Shown: in pieces, positions 1 to 8,204 of the stretch | Numbering within the stretch: position 1 is the first letter of the stretch | Layout of the letters: the number at the start of each line of letters is the position of its first letter | Program-made: the position numbers and the translations under genes | Assembly: GCA_017307755.1 (NCBI GenBank) | Contig: JAFKGQ010000014.1 | Span: 147,036-211,035 of the forward strand | Length of the DNA: 64,000 nucleotides | DNA from: Chitinophagaceae bacterium | Lineage (GTDB): Bacteria; Bacteroidota; Bacteroidia; Chitinophagales; Chitinophagaceae | Direction of reading: 5' to 3' | The notes under the pieces: generated by a model | Told to the model about the DNA's origin: nothing | Databases searched by the model: none | What the model saw: only the letters and a program-made list of their open reading frames with translations

Positions 1-603
1 TATAATACGATAAACCCTGATAGCACCCCTACTTTCACCCGTAACAACGTGGAAGTGATCTTTGGAGCCGCTGCTACCCTGGGTGGTCCTATCTCGCGAA
101 GCTTTACAGACAGTACATTATTGAAGTCCTATCAACCCAACGATCTGCGAAAGATCCTTTTCTTTAAGAATGGACGGGCCTTTTTAGGAAGATATGATGA
201 GGACGGTAATGCATTCTGCGGCATCGCCACGGATGAGATCTATCTCACCCGGGCGGAATGCTTTGCAAGGACAGAAAATACCGCTGACGCCATGGCTGAC
301 CTCAATAGCCTCCTGGTCAAACGATGGGCCAGCGGTACCTTTACGCCTTTTACAGCCACGGATGCTGCGGATGCCCTGGATCAGATACTCGCGGAAAGAA
401 GAAAAGAGCTGCTTTATCGGAGTCTTCGCTGGACAGACCTTCGCCGGCTAAACAAAGACCCGGCAACGGCGGTTACCCTCACCCGTGTGGTGAACGGGCA
501 GACCTATACGCTATCACCCAATAGTCCACGCTATGTCTATCCTATTCCACAAAAAGTGATCGACTTTAATAAAGACCAGGGCATGCAACAGAACCCCAGA
601 TGA
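1..603 (+). CDS. SusD/RagB family outer-membrane lipoprotein, 3' end
   Basis: C-terminal part of a SusD/RagB glycan-binding lipoprotein, the surface partner of a SusC TonB-dependent transporter. The frame is open from base 1 with no stop, so the gene is cut by the window edge and only its last 200 codons are seen. The family hallmark is the ERRKELLYRSLRWTDLRR segment near the end, followed by the usual YVYPIPQ close to the C-terminus. The SusC partner should lie further left. A GTG at position 49 is internal and not a start. The glycan cannot be told from this fragment. Confidence 0.9.
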   Translation, partial: YNTINPDSTPTFTRNNVEVIFGAAATLGGPISRSFTDSTLLKSYQPNDLRKILFFKNGRAFLGRYDEDGNAFCGIATDEIYLTRAECFARTENTADAMADLNSLLVKRWASGTFTPFTATDAADALDQILAERRKELLYRSLRWTDLRRLNKDPATAVTLTRVVNGQTYTLSPNSPRYVYPIPQKVIDFNKDQGMQQNPR

Positions 604-619
604 CCAATCCGGTCAAACC

Positions 620-919
620 TCAATTGGGATAGAAGTGCTGCGTCACCAGGTAGCCCGCCGCATGATATCCATACACATCCTGTGTATAAGAAGTATACGC
701 GGCCGAACAATTATAACCCCAGCCTGACAACAAACAGACATAGGGGTCGAAGGACTGATAGATCAGACTACCGATTGTCTTGGGATTGCCAGCGATATCC
801 GTTGGAAACCAATAATAATTACCGAACTTTTTGTTCTTCACTGTTTCTGCATGGTTTGTAAATGCTGAGAAAGAGATGGCCAGGACAACCACTACCAGGC
901 CGATGATCTTGCGTTGCAT
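620..919 (-). CDS. small secreted protein with two cysteines, function unknown
   Basis: A 99-residue protein with a clear signal peptide (MQRKIIGLVVVVLAISFSAF). The ATG at 919 was chosen over a longer frame because the signal sequence begins there and because a second copy of the same gene start lies at 1184. The mature part contains two cysteines about nine residues apart (VCLLSGWGYNC) and ends in HAAGYLVTQHFYPN. I do not recognise the family. A MauE/DoxX-type redox membrane protein is encoded just upstream on the same strand, so a disulphide in this small exported protein is a plausible guess. Its first 24 and last 14 residues recur in the short copy at 1074-1184. Confidence 0.6.
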   Translation of the reverse strand: MQRKIIGLVVVVLAISFSAFTNHAETVKNKKFGNYYWFPTDIAGNPKTIGSLIYQSFDPYVCLLSGWGYNCSAAYTSYTQDVYGYHAAGYLVTQHFYPN

Positions 920-1073
920 AAATCTGTATTTTGGTGGTGAGTAAATAAGTTCTGTTATAGCAATACGGCTGAGCAAAGGCCGGTGACATGACAGCCCATA
1001 CCTCTTCCATTCCCGGAAAGGTCATTGTTGTCAACCTACATGCCGTAAAAATCAGGATGATCCGACTAAAATC

Positions 1074-1184
1074 TCAATTAGGCCAGAAGTGCTGCGTTAC
1101 CAGGTAACCCGCCGCATGATGAGTAAATGCCGAAAAAGAGATGGCCAGGACAACCACTACCAGGCCGACGATCTTACGTTGCAT
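1074..1184 (-). pseudogene. internally deleted copy of the small secreted protein gene
   Basis: A 36-residue reading frame, MQRKIVGLVVVVLAISFSAF then THHAAGYLVTQHFWPN. It equals the signal peptide of the 620-919 protein joined to its last residues, with about 63 residues including both cysteines removed in frame. The junction falls on CATGC, which is present at both ends of the missing segment in the full copy, so a short-homology deletion after tandem duplication is likely. About 30 bases of 5' leader are also duplicated. The frame stays open, so an exported micropeptide is possible, but decay of a duplicate is the simpler reading. Its start overlaps the 3' end of the MauE-like gene. Confidence 0.6.
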
Positions 1185-1608
1185 AAATCTGTATTTTAGG
1201 TGATGAGTAAACTAAACCCATAATTGGGACGATCGTAAAAAATATATTGAACACCAGGTGCTGTTTCCAATTCATCCATGATATCACGCCTCCGCATGAA
1301 CAGGGTAAATGCTTCTCCGTCCCCAGCATGAACGCTATGAACAGCGTAAACGCCGTCATTAAGACCAGCGATACAAACAACCCCGTTCTTCTGGTACGTC
1401 TTGTCAGCAAAAGCCCCGCTGCCACCAGTTCGGCGACAGGCACTGCCCATGCAATGACAGGAGCTATATGCTCGATCCATGGAAACCTCGTCAGTTGCGC
1501 CTCAAAGACATTCAGTCGGAAAAGTTTTGACGTTGCCGTATAGACGAACAAAAATACAAGACTGTATATACAGCCGTCCGCGATCCACTTTCGTGTCTGT
1601 TGATTCAT
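1174..1608 (-). CDS. MauE/DoxX-family redox-associated membrane protein
   Basis: A 144-residue integral membrane protein with about four hydrophobic helices (roughly 13-30, 45-65, 75-95, 115-135) and a CSCGG motif near residue 103, as in MauE-type proteins that pass reducing equivalents across the inner membrane. Its last residues (KIQIYAT) are encoded by the 5' leader of the duplicated small gene at 1074-1184, and the two frames overlap by 11 bases, so its original C-terminus may have been replaced by the duplication. An AraC-type regulator lies 21 bases upstream on the same strand. Function is a family-level inference. Confidence 0.7.
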   Translation of the reverse strand: MNQQTRKWIADGCIYSLVFLFVYTATSKLFRLNVFEAQLTRFPWIEHIAPVIAWAVPVAELVAAGLLLTRRTRRTGLFVSLVLMTAFTLFIAFMLGTEKHLPCSCGGVISWMNWKQHLVFNIFFTIVPIMGLVYSSPKIQIYAT

Positions 1609-1629
1609 CGTTTTAATTTCAATCGAAAA

Positions 1630-2070
1630 TTACGCCGATGCATACCCTCTTTCCAAATTTTGGAATGTAACTTTTGGCAGCATTTGTGTTACTTTCGACC
1701 GCACCTCGTATGCAGTTTGCCACTGCATACCGGCCGCAGTGAGATTATATTTCCTGTATGCCCCCGGTGACAGCCGCCAATACGCCTTGAACGCTTTGTT
1801 AAAGCTGTGCACCTTCCTGTACCCGCATTGCATAGCAATATATTTTACGGGATCGTCGGTCTGACGTAGCAAAAACTCTGCCTTTTCCATCCGGCTTTGC
1901 AAAAGAAAGGCGTGCAGCGATAGCCCGCTATAGGCGCGGAAATACTCCTGGAGAGATGTTTTGTTGGTGTTGAATTCCTTACAAAGTACGGCGATGGGAA
2001 GATTTCGATGAAGATTATTGTCAATATAAGCCCGCACCTGCTGCAACAGGCTGGCATCTTTGAGACGCAT
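1630..2070 (-). CDS. AraC-family helix-turn-helix transcriptional regulator
   Basis: A 146-residue protein made almost entirely of the AraC/XylS DNA-binding domain: two helix-turn-helix units at about residues 20-65 and 70-110, the second with the family pattern IAMQCGYRKVHSFNKAFKAYW. There is no sensor domain, so any signal must come from a partner or from expression level. The gene precedes the MauE-like and small secreted protein genes on the same strand with a 21-base gap, and may control them. About 35 residues follow the domain without recognisable features. Confidence 0.8.
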   Translation of the reverse strand: MRLKDASLLQQVRAYIDNNLHRNLPIAVLCKEFNTNKTSLQEYFRAYSGLSLHAFLLQSRMEKAEFLLRQTDDPVKYIAMQCGYRKVHSFNKAFKAYWRLSPGAYRKYNLTAAGMQWQTAYEVRSKVTQMLPKVTFQNLERGYASA

Positions 2071-2296
2071 AAGAAAAGGTTTAATGATAATAACTAAATA
2101 GTTAATGACAAGTGACCGTTTCTTTTATGGTCTCAGAAGAGGGTGCGATCATTGGATATAGTCAATACGCCCTGCGTATGCAGGTAATCCTGTAGAAAAG
2201 TTAAGGCTAAAATTCTATTTGCTAGTGATAAAAAGGGTGTGGGTACATATTTACACGTACCATTGACCTAAAGGTAAAGATTAGATGATGTCCCGT

Positions 2297-2671
2297 TCAC
2301 CCCTGCATGGTCTTGATCCGGATCATCGTGGCAATGGACAAAGCCCGCTGTCTTGCCTGTTCGGCAACAGCCCCTTCAAAATGTTCGTCCAGCGTTTCCC
2401 GGAAAATTTGTAGCCATCGGTCAAAATGTGCCTGCTCAAGGGGAAATATTTCATTCAACTGCTTGTGTACGCGCATGGGATTTCCCGCATAGCCGCCGCT
2501 GTGAAAAAGTACCCCTTCCCAAAAATCATACATAATGGGTAAATGGTGTTCCCAATCTACTTTCGCCACATCATTAAAAATAGGTCCGATCAATTCGTCC
2601 CGGCGTACCCTGGTATAAAAGGCATCGATCAATCGCCGGATGTCCTCCCTGTCTTTCAGGTCATTTTTCAT
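2297..2671 (-). CDS. group III truncated haemoglobin
   Basis: A 124-residue globin of the bacterial truncated group III type. Visible landmarks are an N-terminal DIRRLIDAFYTRVRRDELIGPIF, the WEHHLPIMYDFWEGVLF helix region, and the likely proximal haem histidine in MRVHKQL. Such proteins bind O2 or NO in the cytoplasm, and their physiological role is usually unclear. It stands alone, with about 225 bases of apparently empty sequence between it and the AraC gene and a divergent DUF72 gene on the other side. Length and motifs fit the family well. Confidence 0.85.
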   Translation of the reverse strand: MKNDLKDREDIRRLIDAFYTRVRRDELIGPIFNDVAKVDWEHHLPIMYDFWEGVLFHSGGYAGNPMRVHKQLNEIFPLEQAHFDRWLQIFRETLDEHFEGAVAEQARQRALSIATMIRIKTMQG

Positions 2672-2762
2672 CGCGCTGTCTTTTCCACAAAATTACCGCT
2701 TTTTACCACAGCAGCCCTGGTATCCAAATTGCATAGTTCCCCCTTAACCAGGGCGCACACCT

Positions 2763-3515
2763 ATGCCGGACAACTATGGAATATTCAGATCAGGGACAAG
2801 CGGACTCGTCCTCCGGGAACCCAATAAACAGGCGCTCCCGCCCGGGCACAGACAAAAACACCGGCTCACTTATTACGCTGCCTTATTCAATTCCATCGAG
2901 ATCAACAGCAGCTTCTATACGATACCCATGGCCGTCACCTTTACAAAATGGTCCCACCTTGTCCCCCCGGGTTTTCAATTTACCCTTAAATTATGGAGGG
3001 GGATCACCCATGCCAGGGGGTTTGTCATCAGCCCCGCCGATATCGCCTTGTTTATGAAGGCTGCCGCCAACCTGGCGGACAAAAAGGGCTGTCTTCTTAT
3101 CCAGTTACCCCCCAACGTGACCTGGAACAAGCTCGGACAGCTGGAAAAAATGCTGACGCTGGTACAAGCCCCGGACGCCGGCCCCGCCTGGCGAATAGCC
3201 GTAGAATTCCGTGACAGGTCCTGGTACAGACAGGAAACCTATGATCTCCTGGATAGATTCCAGTCTGCGCTTGTATTACACGACATGCCTGCCGCCTCCA
3301 CCCATACCCCCGCCGGCAAAGCCGGCTTTACCTACATCCGGTTTCACGGTATACGGGGCGATTATAAAGGCTCTTATACCCATACGCACCTGGAGGAATA
3401 TGCAAAAAAGATCAGGAACTGGCTGCACCAGGGAAAAGACGTCTACGCCTATTTCAACAACACCATCGGAGATGCAGTGGCCAATCTCGAAACCCTCAAT
3501 ATACTGGTATCATAA
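2763..3515 (+). CDS. DUF72 (YecE-like) domain protein
   Basis: A 250-residue protein matching the DUF72/YecE family, predicted TIM-barrel-like proteins of unknown biochemical role. Seen are LFNSIEINSSFYTIP near the N-terminus, the central GFQFTLKLWRGITHARGF, WRIAVEFRDRSW, and the C-terminal DVYAYFNNTIGDAVANL. The ATG at 2763 gives the usual N-terminus. The CHAD gene follows 16 bases after the stop on the same strand, so the two are probably cotranscribed, a pairing with no known meaning to me. Confidence 0.85.
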   Translation: MPDNYGIFRSGTSGLVLREPNKQALPPGHRQKHRLTYYAALFNSIEINSSFYTIPMAVTFTKWSHLVPPGFQFTLKLWRGITHARGFVISPADIALFMKAAANLADKKGCLLIQLPPNVTWNKLGQLEKMLTLVQAPDAGPAWRIAVEFRDRSWYRQETYDLLDRFQSALVLHDMPAASTHTPAGKAGFTYIRFHGIRGDYKGSYTHTHLEEYAKKIRNWLHQGKDVYAYFNNTIGDAVANLETLNILVS

Positions 3516-3531
3516 TTGCGGCCGGGTTTCT

Positions 3532-4305
3532 ATGCACCGAAAGAAAGTATACCGCAGTATCCGGAAACACGGAAGGGGCATCCGGCAAAACGTCTCTGTT
3601 TCCGTCTTTTTTGATGAGGACGATGTACACGCTTTCCGGACGCATGTAAAAAAGCTGCGGGCCTTCTTCCACTGGCTGGGCAATGATAAAAAGCCCTTAT
3701 CTCCTACTTTTAAGGAAATATACCATATTTCCGGCCAGTTGCGGGATATCCAGGTACTGCTGAAACATATGGAAGAAAAAAAAGAGGGTTCTCCCGCCTT
3801 TATCGCCTGGCTGCGGGATAACGCCGGCAGGCTCCAGCAATTGTGGGACGATAGTTATGACCCCGCGGTGATCAGACGCCTGGAAAAACACCTGCAAAAC
3901 CCCACGCTAAAAAAACCCACTGCACGCAGACTCCGGTCCTTCTTTAATAAAAGGGTGGATAAGATAGAAGCCATCGTTTACCTGCCCGCTCCAGCTGACG
4001 ACGATCTCCATGACATACGGAAGGAGTTGAAAGACATGTATTTTGTATATGTGTGGGGAAAAAAGAATGACTGCGCGGATAAGAGTGATACGATGCCCGG
4101 TCAGTTGAAAGAACTGAGTGAGGAATGCGGACAGTACAATGACAGACGCATAGCCTTGACCTTACTCGCTGCATATATACAACAGGAACAACAGCCTGAA
4201 GCCCGGCAGACCGCCGAACAGCTGCAACAGCAATGGGAAGAAGAAAGACTGGCTCACAAAAGCAGGCTGCTGGAAAGATTAAGAGATTTTGTAGGAACAA
4301 CGTAA
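3532..4305 (+). CDS. CHAD domain protein
   Basis: A 257-residue cytoplasmic all-helical CHAD protein. CHAD domains bind polyphosphate or phosphate-rich partners through conserved basic residues, here in VHAFRTHVKKLRAFFHW (about 30-46) and LHDIRKELKDMYFVY (about 160-175). The frame is open further upstream but overlaps the DUF72 gene there, so the ATG at 3532, 16 bases after the DUF72 stop, was chosen. The C-terminus is glutamine- and glutamate-rich and probably helical. No CYTH domain is fused or adjacent. It ends six bases from a convergent gene. Confidence 0.8.
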   Translation: MHRKKVYRSIRKHGRGIRQNVSVSVFFDEDDVHAFRTHVKKLRAFFHWLGNDKKPLSPTFKEIYHISGQLRDIQVLLKHMEEKKEGSPAFIAWLRDNAGRLQQLWDDSYDPAVIRRLEKHLQNPTLKKPTARRLRSFFNKRVDKIEAIVYLPAPADDDLHDIRKELKDMYFVYVWGKKNDCADKSDTMPGQLKELSEECGQYNDRRIALTLLAAYIQQEQQPEARQTAEQLQQQWEEERLAHKSRLLERLRDFVGTT

Positions 4306-4311
4306 GAACGC

Positions 4312-4950
4312 CTATATCTTTTCCCGCGCATAGTCCTCCATAAAATGCTTGAACATATGGATATCACGCTCGATCATCTCCCTGAACAGCGGCGTAAGCA
4401 GACGTGACAACCTTTCTCCTACAACCCCCATGGGCGCCCGGTAAGAGATCATTACGTCCATACGCGTACCACCGGATGGCGCGTCCGAAAAATTTATTTT
4501 CCCTGCGTTCTCTATGGATGCCCCCGGCGCCGACTGCCAGGACAGTTCCGTATCTTTTACATCCTTTACGATCTCCGCTTCCCATCGCACATCCCCCAAT
4601 CCTCCGGGGATCTTTACCCTCCATGCGGAGATAGTGTCACTGAGTTCATCAACGCTTTCCACATGCTTCATAAACAATGGCAGGTTTTCCAGCCTTCTCC
4701 AGAATGCGTACACGTCCGTCCGGGGACTGTTCACCGTCACCTGTGTGCGTACGTTGACATTACTTGGACGATGATCCCGCCTCCCTTTACGCAATGCATT
4801 GGAAATGGGGCATTTTCCCGAGATTGCCCGGTACAACAGATAACCTCCCGTGGCCAGCAAAAGGCCTTCCCTTTTATGCTTACGGGTAACAAAGTATACT
4901 AATAATGAGCCCCCTATGGCGGAGAGGGTCCTTTCGGTCTTTCCTAACAT
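4312..4950 (-). CDS. SRPBCC-family (cyclase/dehydrase-like) protein with N-terminal membrane segment
   Basis: A 212-residue protein. Residues 1-50 are hydrophobic with glycine patterns (LSAIGGSLLVYFV, LLLATGGYLLYRAISGKCP), resembling the small DUF2892-type membrane domain. Residues 70-210 form an SRPBCC/START-like fold recognisable by VNSPRTDVYAFWRRLENLPLFMKHVESV and the C-terminal helix. Such fusions are common in Bacteroidota and probably bind a lipid or small hydrophobic ligand at the membrane. Role unknown. The divergent nuclease-ATPase gene starts 80 bases away. Confidence 0.7.
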   Translation of the reverse strand: MLGKTERTLSAIGGSLLVYFVTRKHKREGLLLATGGYLLYRAISGKCPISNALRKGRRDHRPSNVNVRTQVTVNSPRTDVYAFWRRLENLPLFMKHVESVDELSDTISAWRVKIPGGLGDVRWEAEIVKDVKDTELSWQSAPGASIENAGKINFSDAPSGGTRMDVMISYRAPMGVVGERLSRLLTPLFREMIERDIHMFKHFMEDYAREKI

Positions 4951-4999
4951 ACACTTCTTTAAGATAAGTTAAGCAAAAGACAAGCCATGGGATTTTAAA

Positions 5000-5018
5000 A
5001 TACTAATTTTTTTAGTAT
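5000..5018. promoter_or_regulatory. inverted repeat TACTAA-N5-TTAGTA upstream of the ATPase-nuclease gene
   Basis: A 7-base inverted repeat, ATACTAA-TTTTT-TTAGTAT, ending 12 bases before the ATG at 5031. The core TACTAA-N5-TTAGTA with the same spacing recurs at 49064-49080, upstream of the other nuclease gene. The position over the likely promoter and start suggests a repressor operator. No candidate regulator gene is adjacent. Confidence 0.45.
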
Positions 5019-5030
5019 ATTGCAAGGGTC

Positions 5031-7079
5031 ATGAAGCACACCAAGCAATTGTCGACACATTCCCGGGTGGTAAAAGAACTGCTGACCCGGTACCGGGACA
5101 CCTTCACCGCCTTCTGCGAGCTGTTGAATAATTCCTTACAGGCAAAAGCTACCCGCATCGATCTCCTCATAGATTATACGGGCAGTTCCGTCTCTAAGGC
5201 GCCATTCACACGCATTGAGCTGACAGACAATGGCATAGGTGTTGCCGCCTCCGAGTTTGAGGACAAGATACTCCTGATAGGCACCAACGTAAAAAAGGAC
5301 GGTCAGGGCGTAGGCCGCTTTGGCGCCCTCCAGATCGGGGAAAAAATGACCATCGACACGGTGGCTTTCGACCCCAATGGCCACCACTACACCCGGCTCC
5401 ATTTTCCATTGGACTCTTCCACCATCTCCTCTACCCTGTCCAAAGTTCATCTGGAATACGATGTAGAAACCTTAAAGAAAAAAGCAAATCCCTATTATAA
5501 GGTCACCATCGAAAAACTGCACCACAACAGACAGGGAAAAGTCCAGCAGAAAAATAAGATCTCCGAAAAATTCAGGAGCGAAGCCATCCGGCAGGCCATC
5601 TTTGAAAAATACCCCCTGCAGATATTCCATCGTGAAGTACAATTCACCGTCAATGACGATCCCCTGGACCCCGCAGACTTCGTGATCGATAAACCCACTT
5701 TAAAAAAGACCCTTTATATTGACCTGAAAGGGACGGAGCATCCGTTCGACATCCATTTCTACCAGGTAAAAAGCACGCTCAATAAAGTAAAGGTCTTTTT
5801 CTATGTCGATCATGCGGGCATCAAGTCCGTAGCGCACGAGTTCACTTATTCATCCGACTGGTACACCCCCGACCTGGGTACCTGGTTCATTTACCTGGAT
5901 TCGCCTTTTTTTAACACGGAGCTGTTCCGTAACATCGACCTGGATTCTCTGGGAGATGAAGAGATAAAGAATCTGAAAGAATTCATCAAGGATACAGTCA
6001 ATGACTTCTTCAAAGCCAATAATAAGCGTTTCGAAAAGTTCATCGCAGAACTGGAAAAGGACAGCGCGTATCCTGCGTCCTTTGACTCTCCTATCAGTAC
6101 GTCCAGAGAATTGCTTTTCCAGAAAGTCGCTTACATCGTCGAGGATGAATACAATCTGCTCGATCAGAAGAATGAAAAGATAAGAGGTCTTTTCTACTCT
6201 CTCATAGATAAAGCCCTTGCCAACGGTCATGTGGAAGAGGTCTTTACAAAAGTGGTCCGGCTGTCCGATGCGAATATGCAGAAATTCCATCACCTGCTGG
6301 AACAGACAGAACTAGAGAATGTCATTGCTTTTTCCAGCGCTGTTGCCGCCAAACTGGAATTCATCGACTTCCTGTACGAGCTCACCTATGGCGACGTCTC
6401 CGAAGTCCTGTTGGAAAGAAGCCAGCTCCATAAGATCATCGAAAAAGAGCTTTGGCTTTTTGGCGAAGCCTACAACGGCTGTCCTCATCTTTGGTCCGAT
6501 AAAAAACTGGGCAATATCCTGGAAGAGCTGCGGGATAAATATTTCAATTACCAGCCTTCCAGGGACGATGAGAACCTGATAGCGGATGTGCAGGGAGTGG
6601 AAAACATCACGGACCTGTTCTTCTTCAACGAGAAAGTGCTGGACAACGAGGATAGAGAGGTCATGGTGGTGGAGCTAAAGTCCCCCCGGTGCGCCATCGG
6701 GAAAAAAGAACTACAACAGATAGATGAATATGCTTTCACCGTAGAGAACTATCCGGGGCTTCCCAGGGAGAACACACGGTACAAATTTATCCTGGTATCC
6801 TCCCGGCTGACACCGTACACAAAGTCCAAGATGAGGTCCAGCAGGGAGAAATATAAGATCCCGTTCCTGTATGATAAAAAATCAGACAGGAACATCGAAG
6901 TATGGGTAGTGGAATGGGCAGAACTGATAGAGTTGAACAGACGAAAGTTAGGTTACTTATCCTCCAGGCTGGAAATTAAGAACAGGAGTGTAAAGGAAAA
7001 GTTCGAGGCCGAATATGGGACCATCATAAATGAAAAAGTAGCCGCCCGGCTGACCAGGAGCAAGGCGCTTAGTCATTAG
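5031..7079 (+). CDS. GHKL (Hsp90/MORC-like) ATPase fused to a PD-(D/E)xK nuclease domain; defence candidate
   Basis: A 682-residue cytoplasmic protein. The N-terminal part has the GHKL ATP-binding boxes: E30-LLNNS, D66-NGIG and G91-QGVGRFG. A long middle region (about 120-450) has no motif I recognise. The C-terminal part carries a PD-(D/E)xK nuclease core: D528, E548-L-K550 in VMVVELKSP, and Q562/Q563 in LQQIDEY. The approach to it (FGEAYNGCPHLWSDKKLGNILEEL) resembles Shedu/DUF4263-type nucleases. GHKL ATPase plus nuclease in one protein is an architecture of prokaryotic immune proteins, so anti-phage function is inferred. It is a single gene with its own promoter region and palindrome, convergent with 7104-8111. 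The name of any known system cannot be assigned without a search. Confidence 0.75.
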   Translation: MKHTKQLSTHSRVVKELLTRYRDTFTAFCELLNNSLQAKATRIDLLIDYTGSSVSKAPFTRIELTDNGIGVAASEFEDKILLIGTNVKKDGQGVGRFGALQIGEKMTIDTVAFDPNGHHYTRLHFPLDSSTISSTLSKVHLEYDVETLKKKANPYYKVTIEKLHHNRQGKVQQKNKISEKFRSEAIRQAIFEKYPLQIFHREVQFTVNDDPLDPADFVIDKPTLKKTLYIDLKGTEHPFDIHFYQVKSTLNKVKVFFYVDHAGIKSVAHEFTYSSDWYTPDLGTWFIYLDSPFFNTELFRNIDLDSLGDEEIKNLKEFIKDTVNDFFKANNKRFEKFIAELEKDSAYPASFDSPISTSRELLFQKVAYIVEDEYNLLDQKNEKIRGLFYSLIDKALANGHVEEVFTKVVRLSDANMQKFHHLLEQTELENVIAFSSAVAAKLEFIDFLYELTYGDVSEVLLERSQLHKIIEKELWLFGEAYNGCPHLWSDKKLGNILEELRDKYFNYQPSRDDENLIADVQGVENITDLFFFNEKVLDNEDREVMVVELKSPRCAIGKKELQQIDEYAFTVENYPGLPRENTRYKFILVSSRLTPYTKSKMRSSREKYKIPFLYDKKSDRNIEVWVVEWAELIELNRRKLGYLSSRLEIKNRSVKEKFEAEYGTIINEKVAARLTRSKALSH

Positions 7080-7103
7080 AATTATCCGGCCATAACGGAA
7101 CAT

Positions 7104-8111
7104 TTATTCTTTTTCCAACAGTCCCTCCACCAACGCCTTCCATTGTATCCTGGTGAGCCCGATGGCGCCCAGCGTCCCTACCACCGCATTGCGCACCTTA
7201 TCCCCTGTACCCGGGTACGTCGTATTGGGCACCTCATTACGTCCATAGACGGTGGCGCTGACCTTTCGGCCGTCCCGTTCTATGATAAAAGTGCTGGTGG
7301 CGGAATCTTCCAGGAAGTGGGCAATAGTGTTGGTGTCCTTTAGTTGTGGATTAGCACAGGGGCGCACCTGCATCAGGGCAATACCGCCTGTGTTGGGATC
7401 AGGTGCGGCAGGCTGTTCGATCTTTTCTATCCTTACCCAATCATACCCCTTGCCTTCACCGGTGGCGGGGCCCGGTAGGTCGATACGTATATAATCGCCG
7501 ACAGCCGCCCGGCCCATCAACGGCTTACCCTCATCATCCGTCAGTTGAAAACCCGCCGATAAGGCCCCGCAATGGTCCGTCCATTCATTGACATCCAGCA
7601 GTCTGCCCGTCGCCCTTTCAAAAATAAATCGGGCGTCCGTCTCTTTACCCGCCATCACCTGCGCCGTGATCATGGTGGACTTGCCTTTTGTCTGTGGAGG
7701 CAGCAGTTGCTCGATATGCGGCGACACCTGATCTTCCGGCTCCTGCTCTTCCGTAGCCGCCCAGCGGATGGCATTCTGCAGCTCAGCAACAGGGAACCCT
7801 TTATACACTCCGGGAAGTAAAAAACTGATATTGTCGGTGAAATTCCGGATCTTCTCCACATCGGAAATGATGGCGATCTTACGCCAGCTTGCAAACTGTC
7901 TTATCCCCAGCCATACATCTCGTATCCAGGCCCCCATGCTGAAATTCTTCAATGGCGTATCGACATAGAAGACGAAATTGAGCTTGCCGGAAAGAGCCAC
8001 ATGCTTTTTTATTTCAGGGAAAAGCACCTTTTCAAAATCATCCTTGGTGACCTCCCCGCTGGCCCTGAACCCCGCGACATTGGGTGGGAGATCTGGTAAT
8101 ACGCCGATCAT
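7104..8111 (-). CDS. SpoIIAA/STAS-like domain protein with unknown C-terminal domain
   Basis: A 335-residue protein. Residues 1-125 look like the SpoIIAA-like (DUF3478) fold: FRASGEVTKDDFEKVLFPEI, LNFVFYVDTP, ISDVEKIRNF and the final helix. Residues about 145-335 form a separate region (MITAQVMAGKETDARFIFER, DYIRIDLPGP, FLEDSATSTFIIERDGRKV) that I cannot place. The stand-alone SpoIIAA-like family is about 120 residues, so this is an extended version. No signal peptide or membrane segment is present. It follows the S8 peptidase gene on the same strand after 93 bases. Confidence 0.55.
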   Translation of the reverse strand: MIGVLPDLPPNVAGFRASGEVTKDDFEKVLFPEIKKHVALSGKLNFVFYVDTPLKNFSMGAWIRDVWLGIRQFASWRKIAIISDVEKIRNFTDNISFLLPGVYKGFPVAELQNAIRWAATEEQEPEDQVSPHIEQLLPPQTKGKSTMITAQVMAGKETDARFIFERATGRLLDVNEWTDHCGALSAGFQLTDDEGKPLMGRAAVGDYIRIDLPGPATGEGKGYDWVRIEKIEQPAAPDPNTGGIALMQVRPCANPQLKDTNTIAHFLEDSATSTFIIERDGRKVSATVYGRNEVPNTTYPGTGDKVRNAVVGTLGAIGLTRIQWKALVEGLLEKE

Positions 8112-8204
8112 AGCAGTTTTTTTATCAAAAAGAAAATATCAAAAGTCTTGCCATGGTGCACGCTCCTGCGCTATGCCTTTATTATATTGTTACCTGTCGC
8201 CGCC

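Noticed and set aside
2071..2296. Possible gene or RNA in the gap between the globin and AraC genes
   Set aside because: No open frame with a start, no promoter box and no strong hairpin were seen.
3211..3531. Upstream extension of the CHAD gene frame
   Set aside because: It overlaps the DUF72 gene in another frame and reads as nonsense; the family N-terminus fits the ATG at 3532.
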